Assembly: GCF_006538325.1 (NCBI RefSeq)
Contig: NZ_BJKK01000004.1
Coordinates: 248,001-312,000, forward strand
From: Alteromonas sp. KUL42
Lineage (GTDB): Bacteria; Pseudomonadota; Gammaproteobacteria; Enterobacterales; Alteromonadaceae
Direction: 5' to 3'
Length of the DNA stretch: 64,000 nt
Part shown: positions 46,355 to 55,315 of the stretch, one piece after another
How positions within the stretch are numbered: position 1 is the stretch's first letter
How the letters are laid out: the number at the start of each line of letters is the position of its first letter
The notes under the pieces: generated by a model
Seen by the model: only the letters and a program-made list of their open reading frames with translations
The model's database searches: none
Told to the model about the DNA's origin: nothing
Position numbers and translations under genes: made by a program

Positions 46355-48004
46355 GTGGAACGAGAATCGATGGAGTTTGACGTAGTCATCGTCGGTGCCG
46401 GCCCAGCTGGATTATCAACTGCTTGTAAGCTTATGCAGCTTGCCAATGAAAAAGACCAAGAATTGATGGTCTGCGTAGTCGAAAAAGGCTCCGAAGTAGG
46501 CGCGCATATTTTATCTGGGGCGGTTTTTGAACCTCGCTCACTTAACGAGCTTTTCCCTGACTGGAAAGAAAAAGGCGCACCGCTGAATACAGCGGTAACC
46601 GAAGACCATATTTACTTGCTAAACAATGAAACATCGGCGAAGAAACTGCCCAATGGTATTACTCCAAAAACCATGCATAACGACGGAAACTACATTGTTT
46701 CTATGGGTAATGTGTGCCGCTGGTTGGCAGAACAAGCAGAACAGCTTGGCGTAGAAGTATTCCCAGGGTTTGCCGCGTCTGAAGTTATCTACAACGACGA
46801 TGGCAGCGTGGGTGGCGTACTCACAGGCGATATGGGTGTAGGTGAAAATGGCGAACCAAAAGACGGTTACATGCCGGGCATGGAGCTACGCGCTAAATAC
46901 ACCGTATTTGCCGAAGGTTGTCGTGGTCACCTTGGTAAAGAGCTTATTGCCCACTTTGAACTTGATAAAGATAGCTCTCCACAACATTATGCTATTGGTT
47001 TCAAGGAAATTTGGGATATCGACCCAGCGAAGCATCAACCTGGTTTGGTGGTGCACAGCGCAGGTTGGCCGCTAGATGATGCAACAGGCGGTAGCTATTT
47101 GTATCACGCTGAAGACAATCAAGTTTTTGTAGGCCTTATTGTCGATTTGAACTATAACAACCCATATTTGAGCCCTTTTGATGAATTCCAACGTTTGAAG
47201 CATCACCCTGTTTTCAAGCAATACCTTGAAGGTGGCAAGCGAGTTTCATACGGTGCGCGCGCGATTGCAAAAGGCGGTTTTAATTCACTTCCTAAAATGA
47301 CATTCCCTGGCGGTCTTTTAGTGGGTTGTGATGCAGGCACCTTGAATTTCGCGAAGATAAAAGGCAATCACACGGCAATGAAGTCAGGTATGCTGGCTGC
47401 AGAAAGTATCTTTGAAGCAATTTCTGAAAATGCAGAAGCACCAATTAAAGAGCTGACCAGCTTCACCGAGAAATTTAAATCTTCGTGGTTGTATGACGAA
47501 TTATTCCGTTCGCGCAACTTCGGCCCAGCAATTCATAAATTAGGTAATTTCTGGGGCGGCGCTTTTAATACTTTGGAGCAGAATTTCTTCAATGGAAATA
47601 TGTTCTTTACCATGAAAGATGAACACAAAGATTACGCGCAACTAAAAGAAGCGAAAGACGCCACGGAAATAAATTATCCGAAACCTGATGGCGTATTGAG
47701 TTTTGACAAATTATCTTCGGTATTTTTATCAAATACGAATCACGAAGAAGATCAGCCTTGTCACCTTCAACTCAAAGACGCGTCAATTCCGCTTCAAATC
47801 AATTTACCTAAATTTGCTGAGCCGGCGCAGCGTTATTGTCCTGCTGGTGTTTACGAGGTAATTGAAGAAGAAGGTGAAAAACGCTTCCAAATTAACGCAC
47901 AGAACTGTGTACACTGTAAAACCTGCGATATTAAAGATCCAAGTCAAAATATTCGCTGGGTTGTACCAGAAGGTGCAGGTGGCCCTAATTACCCCAATAT
48001 GTAA
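46355..48004 (+). CDS. Electron transfer flavoprotein-ubiquinone oxidoreductase
   Basis: A 549-residue enzyme. The N-terminal FAD motif is VIVGAGPAGLSTACKL. The C-terminal end has RYCPAGVYEV and NCVHCKTCDIKDPSQNIRW, giving the four cysteines of the 4Fe-4S cluster. It takes electrons from EtfAB and reduces ubiquinone at the inner membrane. The start is GTG, placed 7 bases after AAGGAG. The frame is complete, and a terminator follows. Confidence 0.97.
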   Translation: MERESMEFDVVIVGAGPAGLSTACKLMQLANEKDQELMVCVVEKGSEVGAHILSGAVFEPRSLNELFPDWKEKGAPLNTAVTEDHIYLLNNETSAKKLPNGITPKTMHNDGNYIVSMGNVCRWLAEQAEQLGVEVFPGFAASEVIYNDDGSVGGVLTGDMGVGENGEPKDGYMPGMELRAKYTVFAEGCRGHLGKELIAHFELDKDSSPQHYAIGFKEIWDIDPAKHQPGLVVHSAGWPLDDATGGSYLYHAEDNQVFVGLIVDLNYNNPYLSPFDEFQRLKHHPVFKQYLEGGKRVSYGARAIAKGGFNSLPKMTFPGGLLVGCDAGTLNFAKIKGNHTAMKSGMLAAESIFEAISENAEAPIKELTSFTEKFKSSWLYDELFRSRNFGPAIHKLGNFWGGAFNTLEQNFFNGNMFFTMKDEHKDYAQLKEAKDATEINYPKPDGVLSFDKLSSVFLSNTNHEEDQPCHLQLKDASIPLQINLPKFAEPAQRYCPAGVYEVIEEEGEKRFQINAQNCVHCKTCDIKDPSQNIRWVVPEGAGGPNYPNM

Positions 48005-48045
48005 AATAGCCAAATAATTTGCTATTCAACTTATTAATTTTAAAA

Positions 48046-48070
48046 GCGAGCGTGGCTCGCGTTTTTTTTT
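48046..48070 (+). terminator. Hairpin terminator of the ETF-QO gene
   Basis: GCGAGC and GCTCGC form a stem with loop GTG, followed by a nine-T run. Confidence 0.9.
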
Positions 48071-48128
48071 GTGCTATTTTTAATTAATATTCACGTGAAA
48101 ATTCAGTACATCAAATTAAGGTTAATTA

Positions 48129-48527
48129 ATGAGCGATTTTCTAGATATATTAAACCATGGAAGACGTTTACAAGGTGCTGTAAAGGAATTAAGCATAGAA
48201 GAACTTGAGTCAATTCAAGAAAAAATTAGTTCAATTATTGAGAAAAGAAAAGAAAAAGCCTTAGCACAAGAAAAGGCAGAAAAAGAAAAGCGCGAGAAAC
48301 TCGCTGCTATTAAAAAACAAATGGAAGAAGCGGGTTTAAATGTTGAAGATTTACAAGCGCTCGCAACCACTACTCAAAAGAAAGCGGGTAAAAAGCGCCC
48401 TGTAAAATACAAGCTTGTCGATAATAGTGGTGAAGAACACCTATGGACAGGTATAGGCCGTATGCCTCGCGTATACAAGGACGCCTTGGACAACGGCAAA
48501 TCATTAGACGATTTTTCTATTAACTAA
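48129..48527 (+). CDS. H-NS histone-like nucleoid protein
   Basis: A 132-residue protein. Residues about 1-75 are a charged coiled coil for dimerisation (LSIEELESIQEKISSIIEKR). A flexible Thr/Lys linker follows, and the C-terminal DNA-binding domain has KYKLVDNSGEEHLWTGIGRM, a variant of the YRdpengxtWsGrGRxP pattern of H-NS. It would silence AT-rich DNA, including acquired genes. It has its own terminator. Confidence 0.9.
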   Translation: MSDFLDILNHGRRLQGAVKELSIEELESIQEKISSIIEKRKEKALAQEKAEKEKREKLAAIKKQMEEAGLNVEDLQALATTTQKKAGKKRPVKYKLVDNSGEEHLWTGIGRMPRVYKDALDNGKSLDDFSIN

Positions 48528-48548
48528 ATTTCAATTCTGAAAAATTCA

Positions 48549-48580
48549 AAAATAAGGTCTGTTTTTACAGACCTTATTTC
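48549..48580 (+). terminator. Hairpin terminator of the H-NS gene
   Basis: AAATAAGGTCTGT pairs perfectly with ACAGACCTTATTT across a T4 loop. It ends only 14 bases before the ybfF start, so that gene may depend on read-through or on a promoter within this region. Confidence 0.8.
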
Positions 48581-48593
48581 ATTTAACTCACCA

Positions 48594-49385
48594 ATGAATA
48601 ATGGGATTATTGTGAACTTAAACTACTCACTTTCAAAATGTGGTGAAGATGCTCCTTGGCTAATTTTAATTCACGGTTTATTTGGTAGTGCTGACAATTT
48701 AGCAGTAGTAAAACGTCACTTTGATAAAGACTTTAATATTATTAGCGTAGATTTGCCCGACCATGGTGAATCACCGTGGACAAATAGTTTTAATATTACT
48801 GATGCCGCAGAAGCTATTTACGCCATTATTACGTCGCTCGCAATTACAAAAACAGCAGTTTTAGGTCATTCGCTTGGTGGCAAAGTAGCAATGAAACTCG
48901 CCCTTAACCACAGTGATCTCATATCACATTTAATTGTGGCGGATATCGCACCATCAATATATGGCCATCGACATCAAGCTGTGTTTGAAGGGCTAAAAGC
49001 GGTGTCGTTGACGCAAATTGAAAATAGAAAAGATGCTGATAAAGCCATGGCCGCTTTTATAAAAGAACCCGGTGTACGTCAATTTCTGTTGAAGAGTTTA
49101 TATCAGAACAACCAAGGGAAATGGGCTTGGCGCTTTAATGTTGACGGCCTAATTCAAAGTTATTCGCACATTATTGATTGGGAACAAACTAACCAGTCGT
49201 TTAATGGCGTAACCTTATTCATTAAGGGTGGTGAGTCTGATTATATAACGTCAGCAAGTCGCGAGGACATAATTCGCTACTTCCCTAAAGCAAAGGCACA
49301 TGTTATCGAAGGTACAGGGCACTGGTTACATGCCGAAAAGCCCGCAGCATTCAATGCTGTGGTTGAACGTACCCTCAATAAATAG
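48594..49385 (+). CDS. ybfF: Alpha/beta hydrolase, YbfF type
   Basis: A 263-residue alpha/beta hydrolase. The oxyanion segment is ILIHGLFGSADNLAVVKRHF, the nucleophile Ser lies in VLGHSLGGKVAM, and the His in EGTGHWLHAEKP. YbfF-type esterases act on small acyl esters. It heads a unit with the DUF2788 protein and flavodoxin, as is common in related gammaproteobacteria. No clear ribosome site precedes ATG 48594; GTG 48612 is an alternative start. Confidence 0.9.
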   Translation: MNNGIIVNLNYSLSKCGEDAPWLILIHGLFGSADNLAVVKRHFDKDFNIISVDLPDHGESPWTNSFNITDAAEAIYAIITSLAITKTAVLGHSLGGKVAMKLALNHSDLISHLIVADIAPSIYGHRHQAVFEGLKAVSLTQIENRKDADKAMAAFIKEPGVRQFLLKSLYQNNQGKWAWRFNVDGLIQSYSHIIDWEQTNQSFNGVTLFIKGGESDYITSASREDIIRYFPKAKAHVIEGTGHWLHAEKPAAFNAVVERTLNK

Positions 49386-49515
49386 AGCGTATTATGGGCT
49401 TAATCTGCCCGCAAAGATACGAATGACTATTATTACAGAATTTTGAACGTTTTTGTCTCTTACACGCGTACATACTGTGATATAGTTGCGCCAGATTTTT
49501 TTAAGTAACAACACT

Positions 49516-49734
49516 ATGCTTGCAGAAAACTACGAACTCATCGAGTCCGTCATGTTATATGGCGGCTTATTTATACTTTTCATGTTAATGGGTTTTGCTG
49601 TTCATGATGTACTGCGCAAGAATGATGTACCACTCATTGGACGTGTGGTGACCTACGGCGTGTTAGGTTTAGGCGCTTTAGGCTTTCTTGCTAAAGGAAT
49701 TATTGAATGGTTCTGGCTAAGCACAGGCGTTTAA
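49516..49734 (+). CDS. DUF2788 small membrane protein
   Basis: A 72-residue protein with two membrane helices (about 12-30 and 45-65) separated by VLRKNDVPLIGR. It matches the DUF2788 family in length and in position next to ybfF and fldA. The ATG at 49516 is chosen; a TTG at 49486 would add ten residues without support. Function is unknown. Confidence 0.8.
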   Translation: MLAENYELIESVMLYGGLFILFMLMGFAVHDVLRKNDVPLIGRVVTYGVLGLGALGFLAKGIIEWFWLSTGV

Positions 49735-49760
49735 TTAGTAACGATTAATAGAGGTTATTT

Positions 49761-50285
49761 ATGGCAAGCGTTGGCCTATTTTTCGGAAGTGACACGGGTA
49801 ACACCGAACATGTTGCGAAAATGATCCAAAAGGAATTGGGTAAACAGCTAATTGATGTAAAAGATATTGCTAAAAGCAGCAAAGAAGACATCGCTGAATT
49901 CGATCTGCTTATTTTTGGCATTCCGACTTGGTATTACGGTGAAGCGCAGTGTGACTGGGATGACTTTTTCCCTGAGCTAGAGCAAATCGACTTTACTGAC
50001 AAGCTCGTCGCTATCTTCGGGTGTGGTGATCAAGAAGACTACGCCGAATACTTTCTAGATGCCATGGGTATGGTACGTGACATCGTAGAAGCCAAAGGCG
50101 CTATTTTGGTCGGTCAATGGTCAACAGATGGCTACGATTTTGAAGCGTCTAAAGGCATGGCAGATGACAATCATTTTGTCGGCTTAGGTATTGATGAAGA
50201 CCGTCAACCCGAGCTAACAGACTCTCGTGTTAAAGCGTGGTGTAAGCAAATTCACGACGAACTTTGCCTGTCTGAGTTGGCGTAG
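49761..50285 (+). CDS. fldA: Long-chain flavodoxin
   Basis: A 174-residue flavodoxin. The FMN phosphate loop is FGSDTGNTEHVAKMI; FGIPTWYYGEAQCDWDDF and IFGCGDQEDYAEYFLDAMG are long-chain marks. It carries electrons when iron is scarce or for specific enzymes. In many gammaproteobacteria fldA is directly followed by fur; here about 4.5 kb lies between them. Confidence 0.97.
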   Translation: MASVGLFFGSDTGNTEHVAKMIQKELGKQLIDVKDIAKSSKEDIAEFDLLIFGIPTWYYGEAQCDWDDFFPELEQIDFTDKLVAIFGCGDQEDYAEYFLDAMGMVRDIVEAKGAILVGQWSTDGYDFEASKGMADDNHFVGLGIDEDRQPELTDSRVKAWCKQIHDELCLSELA

Positions 50286-50316
50286 CTAACAGCAAGACAA
50301 AAATTACTTGTAATAG

Positions 50317-50346
50317 TGCCAATCAATTACTGATTGGCATTTTTTA
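50317..50346 (+). terminator. Hairpin terminator of fldA
   Basis: TGCCAATCA and TGATTGGCA form a 9-bp stem with loop ATTAC and a following T-run. Confidence 0.88.
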
Positions 50347-50601
50347 CAAACTCTCCTTTCCAACAGCCCTCTTTTAATAAGAATCCATCGTGCACCTTCT
50401 ATTGAACTTTTAATTATTTATTAGCTTGTAAAAGAAGGAACATTCGTCAGTTTTAGATTCATCATAAGTAATCAACTACCCGACTCGCTGACCGCATATC
50501 TGTTCTCACGCAACGTTTGTTAAACCAAATTTGACACTATTTAAAAATGGCAACTAGCCCATGCGCATCTACTTTGCATAATTAATAGAACTAGAGAGCT
50601 C
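50347..50601. other. Intergenic region between fldA and the serine hydrolase
   Basis: About 250 AT-rich bases with no gene. A TTGACA at about 50531 has no good -10 partner. The right end joins the palindromic promoter region. Confidence 0.5.
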
Positions 50602-50651
50602 TTGCTTTACGATATATTATGCAATATATTGCGCAACATGTTGCATAATAT
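50602..50651 (+). promoter_or_regulatory. Sigma-70-like promoter embedded in nested palindromes
   Basis: TTGCTT (50602-50607) and TATATT (50625-50630) are spaced by 17 bases. The -10 lies inside palindrome GCAATATATTGC (50621-50632). A second palindrome GCAACATGTTGC (50633-50644) follows directly, and both are enclosed by 11-base arms ATATTATGCAA (50614-50624) and TTGCATAATAT (50641-50651). Binding of a dimer here would block the promoter. The MarR protein encoded downstream is the obvious candidate. Confidence 0.65.
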
Positions 50652-50662
50652 TTAAATTACTC

Positions 50663-51895
50663 ATGAAGAAACTTATCTCAATAATTAGTTTGTGTGTTTT
50701 GCTAATTACTTTTTATCTATTCTACCCACAACAAAAAGAGCCCAATAAAGATCTCAACTCACTGGATGAACTGATACCTGTTCTTATGGAAGATGCGTCC
50801 ATACCCGGTTTAGCTGTCGCGAAGATAGAAAACGGTGAAGTGGTTTATGTCGACACTTTTGGGTTTGCGAATATCGAAGAAAAAAAGTTTGTGACTAAAG
50901 ATACATTGTTCAATATCGCATCTATTAGCAAACCTATAATGGGAGTTATACTTCTGCAACTTGTCGATCAGAAAAAGTTAGCTCTCGATTCAGATATAAA
51001 TGAATACTCATCGTTTACTATAGACAATCCCTTCTTGCAGAATGAAGTTATTACTCTGCGACATCTAGCTAGCCACTCTTCTGGAATCGATGATTATTAT
51101 GACCCTAAAAGTTATAGTGAAAACAAAGATTCACCTGTTGGGCTACGCAGCCACCTAAAAGATAGGCTAGTAAATAGCGGTGAATATTACAATGAAGGCA
51201 GGTATTATCTGGAATATACGCCAGGCTCACAAAGAAAATATAGTAATTTGGGCGCTGCACTTGCAGGTCATCTTGTTGAAGAAGTAACAGGAATGAACCT
51301 TGCTGAATATGCCAAGAAACACCTTTTTCCATTGTTAGGTATGCCTTCAGCTGGTTGGCTTCTCAGTGACGTGAATGTTGCTAATATTGCGGTTCCTTAT
51401 GAGGTGGAGCAATGTGTCCCATGGTTTTATTTGTGTGCTAATTCAGAAGACACGTTAGTTAATTATGCAATAAACCAATTTGTAAATCCTCCAAATCAAT
51501 ATAAGCGCTTTGTTCCCTACCCGCACTTCGGAAACCCTCAATATCCTGATGGTGGTGTAAGAGCCAGTATTCAAGAACTAAGCAATTTTTTGAAGCATGT
51601 GCTGTCAAATAGCGATTTAGATGGGAAACCTATACTATCAGAGCGCATGTATAATGAAATGTTTCATCTTCAACTTGATTCATCAGTATCTGACAGCCAA
51701 CGTTTTTTTTGGAGGGATCGCAATAACTTAATAGGGCACATGGGATCTGATCTTGGCACATTTGCTGCTGTATATTTTAATTTAGACATAAAAGATGGAT
51801 TTATAATTCTAATGAATCGAGGAATGGATTCGAAATCGGCTAGCGCTATGCGCCGAATTGCGAAGACGCTCATGCAGAATCATTATTCAATTTAG
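50663..51895 (+). CDS. Serine hydrolase of the beta-lactamase (class C/EstB) superfamily
   Basis: A 410-residue protein with an N-terminal signal or anchor (residues 4-21). SxxK motif S87-I-S-K90, Tyr193-Ser-Asn195 as the YxN motif, and HMGSD near the C terminus in place of KTG. The HxG form is common in esterases and D-aminopeptidases, so true beta-lactamase activity is not implied. No clear ribosome site; the leader is short, about 26 bases from the predicted start of transcription. The coding region is AT-rich compared with neighbours. A MarR gene follows 23 bases later. Confidence 0.85.
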   Translation: MKKLISIISLCVLLITFYLFYPQQKEPNKDLNSLDELIPVLMEDASIPGLAVAKIENGEVVYVDTFGFANIEEKKFVTKDTLFNIASISKPIMGVILLQLVDQKKLALDSDINEYSSFTIDNPFLQNEVITLRHLASHSSGIDDYYDPKSYSENKDSPVGLRSHLKDRLVNSGEYYNEGRYYLEYTPGSQRKYSNLGAALAGHLVEEVTGMNLAEYAKKHLFPLLGMPSAGWLLSDVNVANIAVPYEVEQCVPWFYLCANSEDTLVNYAINQFVNPPNQYKRFVPYPHFGNPQYPDGGVRASIQELSNFLKHVLSNSDLDGKPILSERMYNEMFHLQLDSSVSDSQRFFWRDRNNLIGHMGSDLGTFAAVYFNLDIKDGFIILMNRGMDSKSASAMRRIAKTLMQNHYSI

Positions 51896-51918
51896 AATTA
51901 GAGAAGAAATTGAACACA

Positions 51919-52410
51919 ATGACAGATTTTGAAAAAAATATTAATAACAACACAGCTTTTACCAATAAACGTCTTTTTGATTTATTTTTGCTAATCAACG
52001 AGCAAGCAGGAAACGTTTATATGAAGCTAGGAATTGATTTCCCTGTTTCAGCTTCATCTACTGTTTTATTTTTATCGGTGAAGAAGAAAGGCACAGTAAC
52101 AGAAATAGCTAAAGCCTTGGGGTTGTCTCATCAACTTATTGCTCAGCGCCTAAAGAGTTTGTTGAACCTTAAGTTAATAGAAAAGCAACCTTCGGAGCAG
52201 GACAAACGAAAAATACTATACCGCCTTACGCCAAAAGGCTCAGAACAAGCGCTCAAACTTGATAAATACTGTGAAAACGCGGAAAAGACCTTTAATGAAC
52301 TATCTGATGAAGTCGGCGTCGACTTACAGAGCCTAATAAATAAAACCATTTCCGCACTAACAAGTGCACCATTTCATGAGCGATACGAACAAAATGAACA
52401 GTCGTCATAA
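51919..52410 (+). CDS. MarR-family regulator
   Basis: A 163-residue protein with a winged helix: recognition region GTVTEIAKALGLSHQLIAQRL and wing EKQPSEQDKRKILYRLTPKG. An N-terminal helix pair and long C-terminal helices serve dimerisation. It probably controls its own operon with the serine hydrolase through the palindromes at 50614-50651. A TTG at 51910 with GAGAAG closer to it is an alternative start. It is followed by a convergent chemoreceptor gene. Confidence 0.88.
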   Translation: MTDFEKNINNNTAFTNKRLFDLFLLINEQAGNVYMKLGIDFPVSASSTVLFLSVKKKGTVTEIAKALGLSHQLIAQRLKSLLNLKLIEKQPSEQDKRKILYRLTPKGSEQALKLDKYCENAEKTFNELSDEVGVDLQSLINKTISALTSAPFHERYEQNEQSS

Positions 52411-52449
52411 AAACTGTTCACCGCGTGCGAACGAAAATTGATAACGCAA

Positions 52450-54456
52450 CTACAGCTGGAAGCGCTCTACGGCTTTCCTCAAGCTTTCGGTTTGTGCGTC
52501 AAGCATCATAGTCGACTCATTCGACTGTCTTGTACTTTGGGCACTAGAGTCAGCCAACGCAACAATCTTGTTAAGGCTTTCTGCTACGTCACCTAATAAA
52601 ATATCCTGTTGCTCTGTGTCGGTAACAATGCGCTCGTTGATATGACTGAGTCGGCCAATAATATCGCGAATACTTTCCACTTGCTGCGACACATTGTGCG
52701 TAATTTCCACGCCTTCTTTCGCCTGCTCACGACCTGATTTAATCGCTTTTACCGCCTCAGCAGCATCTTTTTGCAAGTTACCAATCATCTGCTCTATTTC
52801 TTCTGTAGAGTCATGAGTACGATTCGCTAGCGTACGTACTTCATCAGCTACTACGGCAAAACCTCTTCCTTGCTCCCCTGCCCTTGCCGCCTCTATGGCC
52901 GCATTAAGCGCTAACAAATTGGTTTGTTCTGCGATCGTTTTTATGACGTCAAGTATGCTACCAATACTACGCGAATTATCGTCTAGTCGACCGATAATTT
53001 CTGCCGACCGATCCGCCTGCTTAGCCTGGCTATCGACCTGCTGTCTGTTACGCTCAACCAAGTCTCCAATATCTTTGCTTTGTTGCGTAATATCGCGAAG
53101 TGCATGCATCGCCTCGTTAATCTGCTCTAAATTACTGCGGCTCTTACTTTGCACATCTTTAGTGTTGTCCGATGTCACCGTCACTTGCTCACGCTGTTTA
53201 TCCACTTCAGATAAACTTTTATTACCAAGCTCTACACTCGATTTAGTAATAGCTATTAGACGTTTTTCTTGTTCTAGTATATTACCTACCAGTTCTCGTA
53301 AGCTGTCGGTCAAACTGTTTACTTTAGCTGAAAGCGCAGAGAACTCGTCATTCCCTTCTTCCGGTAATTTGGTATTTAAGTTCCCTTTACTTAGCTGACT
53401 TAAGCCCTTATTAATTCGTCCAAGTGGTTTAGAAATACTTCGCGTAACAATCACAGCCAAACCAATTGCCGCCACCAGACCTACAATTGCAACAATTATG
53501 TTTTTAACCAGGTTAGCCTGTACCGCTTCTAAAATAGCATTTTGCCCCTCTAGCGACTGAGCTTGGACACTGTCAAACAGCATATTAATGTCAGTTAATG
53601 CTGATTCTAAGGCATTTTTTGCATCTTTCTGTGCCTGACTGGCACTTTCTATTTTGGCCAACTTGTCTTTTTGTAAAGCCATTAACCCCTGGCTGCCACT
53701 GACTGCGTCGATAAGTGCATCGTATTGTTCATTGAAAGCGCTCACTATACCGCCGTCGTCAACTGCAGCCGCTAATCGATTAACGTAATCCTTATCTACC
53801 TGCAAATTGCTTAACTGATACGTTAAGTCTTCAATGATATTAGCACTTTGTTCAGCACTATCCGATTCAGCAAGTTCAATAAACGAGTCGTTCATCGTCA
53901 GCAATTTATTGTCTATGGCAGTGCCTGCACCAATGAGTGTTTCTGTGCTGGTGTCATTGGAATCGAGATATGACAAATCAAGCATCAACGCACTGGCTTC
54001 ATCCGCGAGCATCAATACCTTTTCTAACTGTGCTGCAAGTTGCTGCTCGATAGCCATTCGCTGCGCGATAGCAGAATACATTGCATTACTGTGGCTTACG
54101 TACGCCAAGCTTACATTTATTGAATTTTGCGCAATGGTATTGTCAGACATTAGGCCTTTTAGTAATGAAAGATCCTGTGAAAATGAAGATGACAAAGTAT
54201 CAAATGCGGTTTTGTTAGCATTAAATTCAGTCTTGTCTTCCACATGATAGCCATTCGCTGTAATGACAGACAAAGACAATATTTCCGTTTTAACTTTTAC
54301 CATGCTCGTTTGCACTGGCATTTTTTGCTCAACAACATCTAGCGCAGAATCTTTAATTCCACTTAAACCGAAGTAAGACAGAATACTAGTGAGTAGAAGA
54401 AGGCAACCAAAAAGACCAAAGCCTAAGGTGATTTTATTTATTATCGTTAATTGCAT
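52450..54456 (-). CDS. Methyl-accepting chemotaxis protein with 4-helix-bundle-type sensor
   Basis: A 668-residue receptor. Membrane helix at about 9-30, a mostly helical periplasmic part to about 320 and a second helix at about 325-345. HAMP (SKPLGRINKGLSQLSKGNL) and the signalling domain with [20 protein letters not shown] follow. No C-terminal CheR pentapeptide. The start at 54456 follows GGTGGAAG; the longer frame to 54471 is rejected. It lies inside the segment separating fldA from fur. Confidence 0.92.
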   Translation of the reverse strand: MQLTIINKITLGFGLFGCLLLLTSILSYFGLSGIKDSALDVVEQKMPVQTSMVKVKTEILSLSVITANGYHVEDKTEFNANKTAFDTLSSSFSQDLSLLKGLMSDNTIAQNSINVSLAYVSHSNAMYSAIAQRMAIEQQLAAQLEKVLMLADEASALMLDLSYLDSNDTSTETLIGAGTAIDNKLLTMNDSFIELAESDSAEQSANIIEDLTYQLSNLQVDKDYVNRLAAAVDDGGIVSAFNEQYDALIDAVSGSQGLMALQKDKLAKIESASQAQKDAKNALESALTDINMLFDSVQAQSLEGQNAILEAVQANLVKNIIVAIVGLVAAIGLAVIVTRSISKPLGRINKGLSQLSKGNLNTKLPEEGNDEFSALSAKVNSLTDSLRELVGNILEQEKRLIAITKSSVELGNKSLSEVDKQREQVTVTSDNTKDVQSKSRSNLEQINEAMHALRDITQQSKDIGDLVERNRQQVDSQAKQADRSAEIIGRLDDNSRSIGSILDVIKTIAEQTNLLALNAAIEAARAGEQGRGFAVVADEVRTLANRTHDSTEEIEQMIGNLQKDAAEAVKAIKSGREQAKEGVEITHNVSQQVESIRDIIGRLSHINERIVTDTEQQDILLGDVAESLNKIVALADSSAQSTRQSNESTMMLDAQTESLRKAVERFQL

Positions 54457-54769
54457 GGGCACTTCCACCAAAAAAGCATTTCAAAATTAAGAAAGACATA
54501 CACCCTTTACCAGTTTAGTTTAACAGGATGTTAATTCAATGCATCAAAAGTTTAAGTTATTTTGAATATTTGTTAGTTATTTCTAGCACTTAAAAACTGG
54601 TCAGGCCACATATAACGGGGTGCAGAAGAGAAAATTATGAAACTAAAAAATTTTTGAGTGCTGAAATATCAACCACTGAAGTAAAGATTCCACGGTTTTA
54701 CTTTTAAAATGCTTCAACTTACCTATAATAACCAGCAAATATTCAGTCATGAGTTCTTAGTAGGTTGTA
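54457..54769. other. Divergent intergenic region between the chemoreceptor and fur
   Basis: About 310 AT-rich bases that must hold promoters for both genes. No clear Fur box was seen by eye and no RNA gene was recognised. Confidence 0.5.
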
Positions 54770-55195
54770 ATGGATCAAAACAAAGAATTGAAAAAAGCAG
54801 GGTTGAAAGTTACTCTGCCACGCCTCAAAATTTTACAAATTCTGCAAGAGCCAGATAATCAGCACATTAGTGCCGAAGAAGTTTATAAGATCCTTATCGA
54901 ACAAGGTGAAGAAATTGGTCTAGCGACAGTTTATCGCGTACTTAACCAATTTGATGATGCAGGCATTTTGAATCGTCATCACTTTGAAGGTGGAAAATCT
55001 GTTTTTGAGATCAGTCATAAAGACCATCACGACCACTTAGTTTGCCTAAAATGTGGCAAGGTGATCGAATTTGAAGACGACATCATTGAAGAACGCCAAG
55101 AGATGATCGCGAAACAGCACAATATCAAACTTACACACCATAGCCTTTATTTGTATGGTGAATGCACTGAAGGCAATTGCGATACTACTGAATAA
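54770..55195 (+). CDS. fur: Ferric uptake regulator
   Basis: A 141-residue Fur protein. N-terminal winged helix with GLKVTLPRLKILQIL and GLATVYRVLNQF. Metal sites lie in HHDHLVCLKCGKVIEFED and the C-terminal YGECTEGNC. With Fe2+ it represses iron-uptake genes. It is normally next to fldA, but in this genome they are separated. Followed by a bidirectional terminator. Confidence 0.97.
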   Translation: MDQNKELKKAGLKVTLPRLKILQILQEPDNQHISAEEVYKILIEQGEEIGLATVYRVLNQFDDAGILNRHHFEGGKSVFEISHKDHHDHLVCLKCGKVIEFEDDIIEERQEMIAKQHNIKLTHHSLYLYGECTEGNCDTTE

Positions 55196-55257
55196 GTATC
55201 GCCAAAGAAGTGAATATATCTCTTCTTTTTAAACAGTAAGTGGCCAATAGCTCATAG

Positions 55258-55286
55258 TAAAAAGCCTGCTCGATAGCAGGCTTTTT
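55258..55286. terminator. Bidirectional hairpin terminator
   Basis: AGCCTGCT and AGCAGGCT form a stem with A's before and T's after, between the convergent fur and aminotransferase genes. Confidence 0.9.
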
Positions 55287-55315
55287 GCTTTTAGGACGGG
55301 ACATCAGGAAAACAG

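Noticed and set aside
50663-51895. Calling the hydrolase an AmpC beta-lactamase
   Set aside because: The third motif is HMG, not KTG, which is typical of esterases and peptidases of the superfamily.
52895-53398. A 167-codon ORF opposite the chemoreceptor gene
   Set aside because: Low-complexity Ser/Leu-rich translation typical of an antisense shadow of a coiled-coil gene.
54457-54769. Fur box upstream of fur
   Set aside because: No convincing GATAATGATAATCATTATC-like sequence was seen.
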